Of a stretch of DNA of 23,875 nucleotides, positions 16,368-23,875 are shown in pieces. Source of the DNA: Pseudomonadota bacterium (GTDB taxonomy: Bacteria > Pseudomonadota > Alphaproteobacteria > Sphingomonadales > Sphingomonadaceae). The DNA lies in assembly GCA_023423775.1 (NCBI GenBank), contig JAFAEZ010000163.1, positions 1-23,875 of the forward strand. Direction: 5' to 3'. A program made the position numbers and the translations under genes. The stretch's first letter is position 1; each line of letters opens with the position of its first letter. The notes below the pieces were generated by a model that was not told the DNA's origin, made no database searches, and saw nothing but the letters and a program-made list of their open reading frames with translations.

Positions 16368-16392
16368 GGAACCGCGTTTCTTGATCTGCGTT
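16368..16392 (+). promoter_or_regulatory. EcfG-type general stress promoter (perfect consensus)
   Basis: GGAAC (16368-16372), 16 bases, CGTT (16389-16392) matches the alphaproteobacterial EcfG consensus exactly. The transcript would begin about 30 bases upstream of the PAS gene. It is back to back with the sigma-70 promoter of the 26-codon gene. Confidence 0.7.
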
Positions 16393-16428
16393 AAACAGCG
16401 TTCAGAATGTGGGTGGGGGCACCCCGAA

Positions 16429-17016
16429 ATGTCGGGTCACGTGATGAATTCGCCGAATATTGCGCCGTTGGAAGTCCTGAACATTGCAGTATCCGCGGTG
16501 CGGAACGGCGATGCGGAGTCACTGGGCGCGCTGGACGCGCTGGAGGTGCCGGTCTACGCCACCGATCATCAGGGTGTAATTTCATACTTTAACCCGGCCT
16601 GCGTGGATTTCTCCGGCCGTCGGCCGGCGCTCGGCAAGGATAGCTGGTGCGTATCGTGGAAGCTGTACACCGAGGATGGCGATTTCCTCCCGCGCGAGAA
16701 ATGCCCGATGGCGGTCGCGATCCAGCAGAAACGGCCGGTGCGCGGCATCGCCGCCATTGCCGAGCGGCCGGACGGATCACGGGTGACCTTCCTGCCTTTC
16801 CCGACGCCGTTGCTCGACGATGACGGCGACGTGGTCGGAGCCGTCAACATCCTCGTGCCGGTGTCGGACGTGGAGAAGGCGCGGCGGCTGCAAGTCCAGG
16901 CGCAGCGATGCCGGCGCCTTGCCGCTTCCGTCAACGATCCGAAGACGGTGCGGACGCTAAACCTAATGGCGGCCGAGCTCGAAGCACAGGCAGCGGCGCT
17001 CGGCCAGGTCGACTGA
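16429..17016 (+). CDS. Stand-alone PAS-domain protein
   Basis: A 195-residue cytoplasmic protein. A PAS domain fills about residues 42-150: VPVYATDHQGVISYFNPACVDF, then FLPREKCPMAVAIQ with RPVRGIAAIAERPDGSRV, and TPLLDDDGDVVGAVNILVPV. This PAS type is common in front of HWE-family histidine kinases in alphaproteobacteria, but here no kinase, cyclase or DNA-binding domain follows; the C-terminus is a short helical tail (TVRTLNLMAAELEAQAAAL). The ATG at 16429 has GGGTGGGG upstream; an ATG at 16444 is also possible. A perfect EcfG-like promoter precedes it, so it may act as a sensor or partner in the general stress response. Its stop is one base from that of the convergent membrane-protein gene. 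Confidence 0.8.
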   Translation: MSGHVMNSPNIAPLEVLNIAVSAVRNGDAESLGALDALEVPVYATDHQGVISYFNPACVDFSGRRPALGKDSWCVSWKLYTEDGDFLPREKCPMAVAIQQKRPVRGIAAIAERPDGSRVTFLPFPTPLLDDDGDVVGAVNILVPVSDVEKARRLQVQAQRCRRLAASVNDPKTVRTLNLMAAELEAQAAALGQVD

Positions 17017-17017
17017 G

Positions 17018-17755
17018 CTATTCGCCGTTGATCTGGCCGTCGCTCTTGTAGCGGCTTTCGATGAAGCGGCCCTGCGTCTCGAACGCGTCCAGATCCTGCT
17101 TGGCAAGCCGCGCGCCGATCTCGCCCAGCGCGTTGTGCGCAGCGTCGAGACTGGTAACCAGCCGCTCATCGACGGTGAGCCCTTCGCCATCGCGCTCGTG
17201 GCGGTAAGCGGCGGGCACCCGTTCGTAGCGCTCGATCAGGTCGGGCAGATGCTTGCCCATCAGCCGCCGCGCATCCTGGGCGAGCGGATCGAGCGGATCG
17301 ACGCTCGCCAGCTTCGCCTCCAGCAGCGGAAGCTGCGAGCCGATCGCGTCCACCCGCCGCGCCGCTGGGGCAGGGAGGGCGGCGCGCTGCCGCACCAGAT
17401 AGGAATCGAGCTGCTGCACGACCTGCTTGGTCGGCATCTGCTCGCTATAGGCAACGCGCTTGGGCTCGCTCGGCCAGGACGAGAAGAAGACCATCACGCA
17501 CATGGTGAGCATTGCCACCACGAACAGGCCGGTCCAGCCGATCGGCGCGACGAACAGACCGAAGCCGATCGTGGCCGCGATCAGCACCGCCAGCGCCATC
17601 CCCATATTCGCCATGCGCCTGCCGATCGCGCCGGCGCTGCGGCCGTAACGGCGCAGAGCCGCCCGACGCTCGAGCGGCGTATGGCCGTCGAGCCGCGCCG
17701 CCATTTCGTCGAAGCGGGCGATGGCGGCGTCGACGCTGCGGGGGTGGCGCGCCAT
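17018..17755 (-). CDS. XpaC-like membrane protein, partner of TelA
   Basis: A 245-residue protein with a charged N-terminus (about 1-48), two membrane helices (about 51-70 and 74-92), and a long helical C-terminal part. Family members are annotated as 5-bromo-4-chloroindolyl phosphate hydrolysis (XpaC) proteins and usually neighbour TelA-family genes; the topology and the neighbour here fit, though the sequence match is my judgement. The ATG at 17755 is one base after the telA stop, so the genes are coupled. No enzyme motif is evident. The pair is likely linked to envelope stress. Confidence 0.62.
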   Translation of the reverse strand: MARHPRSVDAAIARFDEMAARLDGHTPLERRAALRRYGRSAGAIGRRMANMGMALAVLIAATIGFGLFVAPIGWTGLFVVAMLTMCVMVFFSSWPSEPKRVAYSEQMPTKQVVQQLDSYLVRQRAALPAPAARRVDAIGSQLPLLEAKLASVDPLDPLAQDARRLMGKHLPDLIERYERVPAAYRHERDGEGLTVDERLVTSLDAAHNALGEIGARLAKQDLDAFETQGRFIESRYKSDGQINGE

Positions 17756-17756
17756 C

Positions 17757-18944
17757 CTAGCCCTCGAGCGCGGTCAGCGGCGATTGCGTGCCCGCCAGCC
17801 TATTCTGCTCGACGCCCTCGGCGCGGGCGATATAGCCGCGCGACTTCTCGACCTCGCCGCTGAGGACGTTGACGGTCTGCTTCATGTTGCCGAGCGCTTC
17901 GACCTTGAAGCGGTCGATGGAATCCATCGTGTCGTAGATATTCTGGAACGCGCGCTGCAGCGTCTCGAGCGGAATGGTCGAAGACGCCGCCTGCTTGTGG
18001 ATCTCGCCGGTCTGGTGCTTGAGCATGTCGCCGGTCGACTCGATCATGTTGGCCGTGGTCGTGTTGAGCGCCGTGATCTGGCCCAGGACGAGCTTCTGGT
18101 TCGTGAGCGCCTGCGCGACCGTGACAGCGGTGCGGAGCGCGGCCACCGTGGTGGTCGAGGCGCGGTCTACCCCCTTCACGAGCTCGACATTGTTCTTCTT
18201 GACCAGGTCAAGCGCGAGATAACCCTGCACGCTCACCGCCATCTGCGTCAGCAGGTCGGTGGTGCGCTGGCGCGTGTAGAAAAGTGCGGTCTCGCGGATC
18301 GCTTTGGCCTTGGCAGGGTCGGTTGCGTCGAGCTCGTTGGCCTTATCCTCGAGCCTTTGGTCCATCACCTTGGAGATGTGGATCATCTGCTCGAGCTTGC
18401 CCATCGTCTTCCAGAGATTGGCGCGCTCGACGTCGATCGCCGCATTGTCCATCAGCAGCTCGTCCTTGCCCGAAGCCAGGCGGGCGAGGACGGCGGCGAT
18501 GTGGCTCTGCGCCGACTGATATTGGCGGAAATAATTCTGCAGCTTGCCGCCGAACGGGATGATGCCGAGGAAGCGCTTGCGCCCGGTGAGCTTGCCCTGG
18601 CGGCCGGGATCGAGCTCCTCGACCGTCTTGCGCAATTCGGTGAGGTCGCTGCCGATGCCGGTGTCGCTGTCGATCGCCTTGACCGGGCGATCGAGGAAGC
18701 GGTTGGAGTGGCTCGCCGCTTCGGCGATCTCCTTGCGGCCCATTGTCGTCAGCTGATCGATCTTCTTGCCGAATTCCGGGCTGTTGGCGTCGGTCGCGAC
18801 GAGCTCGTCGACGAAGGAATCAACCTTGATCTCGAGCGCCGAGCGCTCCTCGTCCTTGAGCGGCACGAGCCCGGCCACCTCCTGCGGCTGGACCGGGTTC
18901 AGCACCTCGGGCGCCTCGAGCTTCAGCTTGGTTTCGGTAGCCAT
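17757..18944 (-). CDS. telA: Toxic anion resistance protein, TelA family
   Basis: A 395-residue largely helical cytoplasmic protein matching the TelA/YaaN family: DDSDTGIGSDL-like N-terminal part, GRKRFLGIIPFGGKLQNYFRQYQSAQSHI, a long coiled region, and TVAALRTAVTVAQALTNQKLVLGQI near the C-terminus. Members have been linked to tellurite and other stress resistance, but the molecular role is unsettled. I chose the ATG at 18944, which follows GGGGGATGAG and gives MATETKLKL; the frame open to 19007 is unlikely to be used. It is the first gene of a two-gene operon with the XpaC-like protein. GATAAT on the minus strand at 19020-19025 may be its -10 box, without a clear -35. Confidence 0.88.
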   Translation of the reverse strand: MATETKLKLEAPEVLNPVQPQEVAGLVPLKDEERSALEIKVDSFVDELVATDANSPEFGKKIDQLTTMGRKEIAEAASHSNRFLDRPVKAIDSDTGIGSDLTELRKTVEELDPGRQGKLTGRKRFLGIIPFGGKLQNYFRQYQSAQSHIAAVLARLASGKDELLMDNAAIDVERANLWKTMGKLEQMIHISKVMDQRLEDKANELDATDPAKAKAIRETALFYTRQRTTDLLTQMAVSVQGYLALDLVKKNNVELVKGVDRASTTTVAALRTAVTVAQALTNQKLVLGQITALNTTTANMIESTGDMLKHQTGEIHKQAASSTIPLETLQRAFQNIYDTMDSIDRFKVEALGNMKQTVNVLSGEVEKSRGYIARAEGVEQNRLAGTQSPLTALEG

Positions 18945-19117
18945 CTCATCCCCCGTGCGGATCCGTTTCTTTCGCCGAAGATGGGGGACGGGGGCGGGGT
19001 AGTGCAAGGGCTAAAGTGCATTATCAATGTAATACACCATGATCCCGTCGTCGCGTGAATGTTGCGCGATTGTCATCTTCGCTGCCTAATGGGGCCCGCA
19101 AACGCTATGGGGTAACG

Positions 19118-20731
19118 ATGACAATTGCCAGGCTCGCCGCTTTTTCCGCCCTCCTGCTGTCCAGCGCCGCCGCGGCTCAGGGCGCGGCCCCACCGCCCAA
19201 GCTGGTGGTCGCGATTTCGGTCGACCAGCTATCTTCCGATCTCTTCGACCAATATCGGCCCTATTTCACCGGAGGGCTGAAGCGACTGAGCGAGGGCGCG
19301 GTGTTCGCCAACGGCTATCAGTCGCATGCCGCGACCGAGACCTGCCCGGGCCATTCCACCTTGCTCACCGGGGCGCGGCCGAGCCGAACCGGGATCATCG
19401 CCAACACCTGGTTCGACCAGAGCGCGCCGCGCGACGACAAGGCGGTCTATTGCGCCGAGGACGAACGGGTCGCCGGAAGCAGCTCCAAAGACTATACCGT
19501 TTCCACCTACCATCTGAAGGTGCCGGCGCTCGGCGACTATATGAAGCGCGCCGATCCGCGCAGCCGCGTCGCGGTCGCTTCTGGCAAGGACCGCTCGGCG
19601 GTGATGATGGGCGGCTACGGCCCCGACCAGCGCTGGTGGTGGAGCGGCAAGGGGTTCGTCGGCGAGGGTAAACCCGGTCCGGCAGCCTCGGTGGCGGCGG
19701 TCAACAAGGCGGTTGCCGCGGCGATCGCTCAGCCGCGGCCGGCGTTGGAGCTGCCCGCACCGTGCGTGACGAAGAGCCGCCCCATCGCATTGCCCGGCGG
19801 CAAGGTGGTCGGCGACGGCCGGTTTGCGCGCGCCGCCGGCAACGCTGCGGCCTTCCGCGCCTCGCCCGAGCTGGATGGAGCCACGCTCGCGCTCGCTGCG
19901 GCGCTGCGCCAGGAAATGCGGCTCGGCGAGGGGCCGGCGACCGACCTGCTCGTGATCGGCGCCGCCGCGACCGACTATGTCGGCCACAGCCTCGGCACCC
20001 AGGGCAGCGAGATGTGCCTGCAGTTGCTCTCGCTCGATCGCGATCTCGGCGATTTCTTCGGCCGGCTCGACGCGGCTGGCGTGGACTATGCGGTCGTGTT
20101 GAGCTCCGATCATGGCGGCCAGGATCTGCCCGAGCGGATCGGCGCGCCCGCGCGCCGGGTCGATCCGGCGCTGCACGCGGTGGCGATGGGCAAGACGCTC
20201 AGCGCGCGGCTCGGCCTCGTCGGTCCGGTCCTGCTCGGCGACGGGCCGTTCGGCGACATCTACGTCGATCGCAATCTCGCCCCGGCCGACAAAGCACGAG
20301 CACTGGCCGAGGCGGTGAAGACCTATCGCGGCCATCCCGACGTGGCGGCCGTGTTCACCGCGGAGGAATTGCGCAAGGCCCCGCAACCGCAGGGCGCGCC
20401 CGACAAATGGACTCTGCGCGACCGGGCCAAGGCGTCCTTCCATCCCGGACGCTCGGGCGACTTCGTCGTGCTTCTGAAGGAAGGCGTCTCGCCGCTCGCC
20501 GATACGAGCCGTGGCTCGGTCGCGACCCACGGCAGCCCGTGGGACTATGACCGGCGCGTGCCGATCCTCTTCTGGCGCAAGGGGCTGGCCCCGGTCGACC
20601 AGAAGCAGGCCGTCGAGACGGTCGACATCTTGCCGACGGTGGCCTCGACCATCGGCCTGACGCTGCCCGCGACGGGGATCGACGGCCGCTGCCTCGATGT
20701 CGTGGCGGGCGCGGGCACGAACTGCCGCTGA
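19118..20731 (+). CDS. Secreted PafA-like alkaline phosphatase/phosphodiesterase
   Basis: A 537-residue periplasmic or outer-membrane-associated hydrolase of the alkaline phosphatase superfamily that should release phosphate from organic phosphoesters. A signal peptide covers about residues 1-21 (ends SSAAAAQG). Active-site pieces: metal Asp36 in AISVDQL, likely nucleophile Thr75 in ATETCPGHSTLLTG, DYVGHSLG, SSDHGGQD, and THGSPWDYDRRVPI with a late metal His. A Thr nucleophile in this setting fits PafA rather than PhoA. Start: ATG at 19118, behind GGGG, giving a clean signal peptide; the frame from 19055 is spurious. Phosphodiesterase or nucleotide pyrophosphatase activity is the alternative. 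It converges with the cation transporter gene, three bases apart. Confidence 0.87.
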   Translation: MTIARLAAFSALLLSSAAAAQGAAPPPKLVVAISVDQLSSDLFDQYRPYFTGGLKRLSEGAVFANGYQSHAATETCPGHSTLLTGARPSRTGIIANTWFDQSAPRDDKAVYCAEDERVAGSSSKDYTVSTYHLKVPALGDYMKRADPRSRVAVASGKDRSAVMMGGYGPDQRWWWSGKGFVGEGKPGPAASVAAVNKAVAAAIAQPRPALELPAPCVTKSRPIALPGGKVVGDGRFARAAGNAAAFRASPELDGATLALAAALRQEMRLGEGPATDLLVIGAAATDYVGHSLGTQGSEMCLQLLSLDRDLGDFFGRLDAAGVDYAVVLSSDHGGQDLPERIGAPARRVDPALHAVAMGKTLSARLGLVGPVLLGDGPFGDIYVDRNLAPADKARALAEAVKTYRGHPDVAAVFTAEELRKAPQPQGAPDKWTLRDRAKASFHPGRSGDFVVLLKEGVSPLADTSRGSVATHGSPWDYDRRVPILFWRKGLAPVDQKQAVETVDILPTVASTIGLTLPATGIDGRCLDVVAGAGTNCR

Positions 20732-20734
20732 GGC

Positions 20735-21361
20735 TCAGCCGCGCGCGGGGCGGAGCACCGGCCAGGACTGGCCGATCATCCGCCCCGCGCTGCGCAGGAA
20801 CAGGGTGGCGATCACCGCGGCGACGATGACGTCGGGCCAGAAGGAGCCGGTCAGCGCCACCGCCGCGGCGGCGACCAGCACGCCGCTATTGGCGATCACG
20901 TCGTTGCGCGAGCATTCGACCGCGCTCGCCATGTTGAGGTCGAGCGAGCGGAAGCGCCAGATCAGGCGCAGGCAGAGCAGGTTAACCGCGAGCGCGAGGC
21001 CGGCGAAGGCGAGCATCAGGGTCGAGGAGGGCGGCACGCCGGTGCGCAGCTTGACTCCGATCTCCCAGACCACGCCGAGGCCGAGCAGCAGAATGAAGCC
21101 GCCCTTGGCCATCGCAGCGCCCGCCTTCCAGCGCTCGCTGCGGCCGAGCGCGTAGAGGCTGAGCGCGTAAACGCTGGCGTCGCCGAGCATATCGACCGAG
21201 TCGGCCATCAAGGCGGCCGATCCCGCGATCAGCCCGGCGGTGAATTCGATCACGAACATGGCGGCGTTGAGCGCGAGCACGGTCACCAGTACCCGGCGCT
21301 GGTCGGCATGCCGGGCCAGTTGCTCCAGTTCCTTTGCCTTGTTCGCGCAGCAATCGTCCAT
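20735..21361 (-). CDS. CDF-family cation transporter, membrane domain only
   Basis: A 208-residue inner-membrane protein. It begins MDDCCANKAKELEQLARHADQRR and has five to six membrane segments. The metal-site motif DxxxD is in LMADSVDMLGDA, and ECSRNDVIANSG stands where the second CDF site is expected. The cytoplasmic C-terminal domain of typical CDF exporters is missing; short forms like this are a recognised group with the MDDCC start. Start at 21361: GTGGAG lies upstream, and the extended frame to 21523 overlaps the BlaI gene in another frame. It follows the BlaI-type repressor on the same strand by 52 bases, so it may be its target. The metal is unknown. Confidence 0.82.
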   Translation of the reverse strand: MDDCCANKAKELEQLARHADQRRVLVTVLALNAAMFVIEFTAGLIAGSAALMADSVDMLGDASVYALSLYALGRSERWKAGAAMAKGGFILLLGLGVVWEIGVKLRTGVPPSSTLMLAFAGLALAVNLLCLRLIWRFRSLDLNMASAVECSRNDVIANSGVLVAAAAVALTGSFWPDVIVAAVIATLFLRSAGRMIGQSWPVLRPARG

Positions 21362-21413
21362 TGCAGGGCTCCACTGCCGCAATCGCCCACTGCTCAGGAC
21401 TTGGCAAGCGCGG

Positions 21414-21812
21414 CTAATGTCCGCCAGCGGCAACCGGGCCGCCGTTGGACAATCGCTCGCGCAGCCGGGCCGCCTCGGCCGGGTCCTGGGCCTCGACCAT
21501 CGCCAGCAGCACCTCGACCGCATTGCCCAGCGAGGCGCCGAAATAGGTCTCGCTCACTTCGCGCAATGCGCGACGGCAGCTTTCCTCGTCGGGTGCGGCC
21601 GGTTCGTACAAGAAGCATTTGCCGCGCTTCTGGTGGCGCAGCACCCCCTTGGCTTCGAGGCGGCGAAGCATTGAGCGGACCGCCGAATTGGTGATCGGGG
21701 TCTCGATCGACGCCATGATTTCCGATGCGCTGACGCTGCCATGCTGGAGCACGATTTCGGCAATCTGCCGTTCGCGCGGCGGCAGCCACTCGATCCTGGT
21801 CGCTTTACCCAT
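21414..21812 (-). CDS. BlaI/MecI-family transcriptional repressor
   Basis: A 132-residue winged-helix repressor: WLPPRERQIAEIVLQHGSVSASEIM and TNSAVRSMLRRLEAKGVL are the recognition-helix region, followed by KRGKCFLYEPAAP and a dimerising helical C-terminus. Members repress beta-lactamase, copper or other genes and are usually released by a BlaR1/MecR1-type protease; no such protease gene is adjacent. There are no CxC metal motifs like those of CopY. The ATG at 21812 has GGGGAG just upstream. It probably controls the downstream cation transporter and itself, by position. Confidence 0.85.
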   Translation of the reverse strand: MGKATRIEWLPPRERQIAEIVLQHGSVSASEIMASIETPITNSAVRSMLRRLEAKGVLRHQKRGKCFLYEPAAPDEESCRRALREVSETYFGASLGNAVEVLLAMVEAQDPAEAARLRERLSNGGPVAAGGH

Positions 21813-21904
21813 ATCTCCCCACGAGACGGTGTGCGACTCACATACATCACCTGCGTGCCGCGCGCCATGTTGGAACTTGCGAATTGGGAGCTGCCCGTCA
21901 GCGA

Positions 21905-21932
21905 TTGTTCATCTTTCGCAGCGTGATATGCG
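21905..21932 (+). promoter_or_regulatory. Possible promoter of the AraC-family gene
   Basis: TTGTTC (21905-21910), 16 bases, TATGCG (21927-21932) is a moderate sigma-70 match 20 bases upstream of the AraC-family ATG. Confidence 0.35.
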
Positions 21933-21952
21933 TGGTAGGGGAGGCGGCTGGC

Positions 21953-22804
21953 ATGACGATGTTCAGGCTGATGGAACGGGCCAACGACGCGGAGGCGCCA
22001 CCGCCGACCGGGGGCAAGGTCGTTCTCTCCCGTCTCGCCCCGACTAGCTGCCGGATCGCGGCACCGGCACCCTCCCTCAAGCTGGTGATGCAGGGCGCAG
22101 AATATTACGAGATCGACGGCCGCACCGTGCGGGTCGAGCCCGGCCAGTTCCTCTATCTCGACGCCGGCGCCGAATGCCATGCGATGAACCGCGAGGAAAC
22201 GATCGGGCTGTGCCTGCTGATCGCCCCCGCGGCGGCGCGCGACGAGGCGGCGCTGGCGAGCGGACACGATCCGGTGCTGGGGCGCGCTCTGGTGCTCTCC
22301 AGCCGGACCAGCGCGATGGGCCGTCTGCTCGCCCATTATGGCCATGTCATAGCCGCGCGGCCGGAGCTCGGGCCGATCATCGCTCCGGAGTTGGTGGCGC
22401 GGGTGGAGGCGGCAGTCGCGGAGCCGCTCGCCGAGAGCCGCGCCGCGATCGAAGCGTTGAAGGCGGCGAAGGGAGCCACTCGCCGCGCTCTCTACCAGAA
22501 GCTGGAGCGCGCCCGCGATCATCTCCATGCCTGTGACGACCGCGCCGTGCCGCTCGCGGAACTGGCGCAGGTGGCGGGCCTCTCCCAATTTCATCTGGCC
22601 CGCTATTTTCGCGACGCGTTCGGCCGGTCCCCGGCCGCTTATCACCGCGCGTTGCGGCTGGAGCGGGCGGCGTCGGCGCTAGGGCAGGGCGCGTCCGTGG
22701 CGGCGGTGGCCGAGGCGGCGGGCTATTCCGACGCGACCGCGCTCAGCCACGCCTTCCGTCGCCATTATGGCCGTGCGCCGCACCACTGGATCAAACGGCT
22801 CTAG
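21953..22804 (+). CDS. AraC-family transcriptional regulator
   Basis: A 283-residue regulator. The N-terminal half (about 1-170) is a cupin-like sensing domain (LKLVMQGAEYYEIDGRTVRVEPGQFLYLD). The C-terminal half carries two helix-turn-helix units: LAELAQVAGLSQFHLARYFRDAFG and VAAVAEAAGYSDATALSHAFRRHYG, ending RAPHHWIK. Start: ATG at 21953 with GGGGAGG eight bases upstream. It is divergent from the BlaI-type gene and shares its intergenic region. Its TAG overlaps the TAG of convergent ligD within the palindrome CTAG. The inducer and targets cannot be read from the sequence. Confidence 0.9.
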   Translation: MTMFRLMERANDAEAPPPTGGKVVLSRLAPTSCRIAAPAPSLKLVMQGAEYYEIDGRTVRVEPGQFLYLDAGAECHAMNREETIGLCLLIAPAAARDEAALASGHDPVLGRALVLSSRTSAMGRLLAHYGHVIAARPELGPIIAPELVARVEAAVAEPLAESRAAIEALKAAKGATRRALYQKLERARDHLHACDDRAVPLAELAQVAGLSQFHLARYFRDAFGRSPAAYHRALRLERAASALGQGASVAAVAEAAGYSDATALSHAFRRHYGRAPHHWIKRL

Positions 22805-23875
22805 ACGTCGGGCAGAGTCTGCGCGGCTTCGCCCCACCCCTGGAGGGCGCGGCTTGATGCGCGTTCGAGCAGCAGATCGCTGTCCGCCACCGAGTAGCGC
22901 GCGCCGCTCTCATAATCGTCCAGCTCATCCCAGGTGATCGGGGCGGCGACTGGCGCGCCGGCGCGGGCACGCGCCGAATAAGGCATGATCGCCGTCGCAC
23001 CGCGCTGATTACGGAGATAATCGAGGAAGATGCGGCCCTTGCGCCGGGCCTTGGCGAGATTGGCGGTGAAGCGGTCGGGCTCGGCCGTGGCCAGGGCGAC
23101 GCAGAAACGCTGGGCGAAATCGCGGACTTCAGGCCATTCCGCCTCGGGCGTCAGCGGCACGATCACGTGCACGCCCTTGCCGCCGGTCAGCATTGGGAAG
23201 GTCTGCAGCCCCATGTCGGCGAGGAAGCGCTTGAGGTCCAGCGCGGCGCGCTTCACCTCGTCGAAGCCAAGCCCCTCGTCCGGATCGAGATCGAACACGA
23301 TCCGGTCCGGCTTCTCGACATCGGCGACGCGCGAGCCCCAGCCGTGAAACTCGATCGTGCCCATCTGCACGCAGGTCAGCAGCCCGGCGATATCGGAGAC
23401 ATAGATATAATCCTCGGTGGCACCGTTCTTTTCGAGGATCGGAACCTGCATGACATGTTCGCCAAACGTGCCGGCGTCATGCTTCTGGAAGAAGCATTTC
23501 TTGGCGCGGCCTTGCGGGCAGCGGACGAGGCTGATGGGACGGTCGGCAGTCCAGGGGAGCATGACCGATCCGACCGCGCGGTAATAATCGGCAAGCTGGC
23601 CCTTGGTGACGCTCGAATCCGGAAAGATCACCCGGTCCGGGTTGCTGATCTTCACGGCGTCCGCTGCCGGCGAAGTCGCTGCTTTCGGCAAGGGCTGGGC
23701 CTTCTCCTCGACGACGTCGTCCGGCTTCTTGTCCGAGCGCAGGCCGAGGAAGCTGGCGTGGCGGACGACGTTGTCAGCGGTGAATTCCGCGAAGGCGATC
23801 TCCGCGACCAGTTCCGGCTTCAGCCAGCGCGCGCCGCCCGCCGCCGCGCGCGGCCCATCGGGCCGCGCCTTAGTA
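22801..23875 (-). CDS. ligD: DNA ligase D, polymerase domain and end of ligase domain (partial)
   Basis: The C-terminal 357 or so codons of a multidomain non-homologous end-joining ligase that works with Ku. The last part is the primase-polymerase domain: LVRCPQGRAKKCFFQKH, catalytic FDLDPDEG (the DxD pair), GGKGVHVIVPL and IFLDYLRN. The frame stays open to the window edge and there reads RWLKPELVAEIAFAEF and RHASFLGLRSDK, the OB-fold end of an ATP-dependent ligase domain, so the order is ligase then polymerase. A TTG at 23691 could be mistaken for a start, but it lies in the linker. The N-terminus lies to the right of the window. A Ku gene is not in view. Confidence 0.93.
   Translation of the reverse strand, partial: TKARPDGPRAAAGGARWLKPELVAEIAFAEFTADNVVRHASFLGLRSDKKPDDVVEEKAQPLPKAATSPAADAVKISNPDRVIFPDSSVTKGQLADYYRAVGSVMLPWTADRPISLVRCPQGRAKKCFFQKHDAGTFGEHVMQVPILEKNGATEDYIYVSDIAGLLTCVQMGTIEFHGWGSRVADVEKPDRIVFDLDPDEGLGFDEVKRAALDLKRFLADMGLQTFPMLTGGKGVHVIVPLTPEAEWPEVRDFAQRFCVALATAEPDRFTANLAKARRKGRIFLDYLRNQRGATAIMPYSARARAGAPVAAPITWDELDDYESGARYSVADSDLLLERASSRALQGWGEAAQTLPDV

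Noticed and set aside
21813..21952. BlaI operator in the divergent region
   Set aside because: Only a short TGTG-N5-CACA element is visible; it does not match the usual TACA/TGTA dyad well enough to call.
23689..23691. TTG at 23691 as the start of a stand-alone polymerase-domain protein
   Set aside because: The same frame continues upstream to the window edge with clear ligase-domain residues, so it is an internal linker codon of ligD.

Overview
The window reads as chromosomal DNA of a sphingomonad-type alphaproteobacterium. GC content is high, genes are packed with 1-4 base start/stop overlaps, there is a sphingomonad-style inverted repeat with arms reading CTTCGACAGGCTCAG, and there are sites resembling the alphaproteobacterial EcfG general-stress consensus (GGAAC-N16/17-CGTT). 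I see no rRNA, tRNA, CRISPR array or insertion sequence. Both ends cut genes: the tail of a probable otsB at the left, and the N-terminal part of ligD at the right.

Region 1 (1-3980) is a trehalose block (otsB tail, a GH15 glucoamylase/trehalase, otsA). It is followed by a YflT/GsiB-like general stress protein behind an EcfG-like promoter and closed by a strong hairpin. Region 2 (3989-5747, minus strand) is the most unusual part: two homologous 49-50 residue peptides, each with its own near-identical GGAGGAGTGATCGA leader, run straight into a gene for a TPR protein with a C-terminal putative 2-oxoglutarate/Fe(II) oxygenase domain. This looks like a peptide-plus-modifying-enzyme cassette. Region 3 (5748-14723) is a leucine/isovalerate catabolic cluster. 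A thiolase and a LysR regulator are divergent from isovaleryl-CoA dehydrogenase, both methylcrotonyl-CoA carboxylase subunits, a MaoC-type hydratase and a CitE-type CoA lyase, with two uncharacterised small genes inside the operon.

Region 4 (14783-17755) holds a small lipoprotein, a prepilin peptidase whose first membrane segment lies upstream of any usual start codon, a 26-codon membrane-peptide gene with a textbook sigma-70 promoter and terminator, and a stand-alone PAS protein behind a perfect EcfG-like promoter. Region 5 (17018-20731) has an XpaC-like membrane protein coupled to a TelA-family gene, and a secreted PafA-like phosphatase. Region 6 (20735-23875) has a short CDF cation transporter with a BlaI-type repressor, a divergent AraC regulator, and the polymerase end of DNA ligase D.

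The stress theme recurs (trehalose, two EcfG-like promoters, TelA/XpaC, LigD). The catabolic block should convert isovaleryl-CoA through methylcrotonyl-CoA to methylglutaconyl-CoA, with hydration, cleavage and thiolysis steps nearby. The function of the peptide/oxygenase cassette is unknown.
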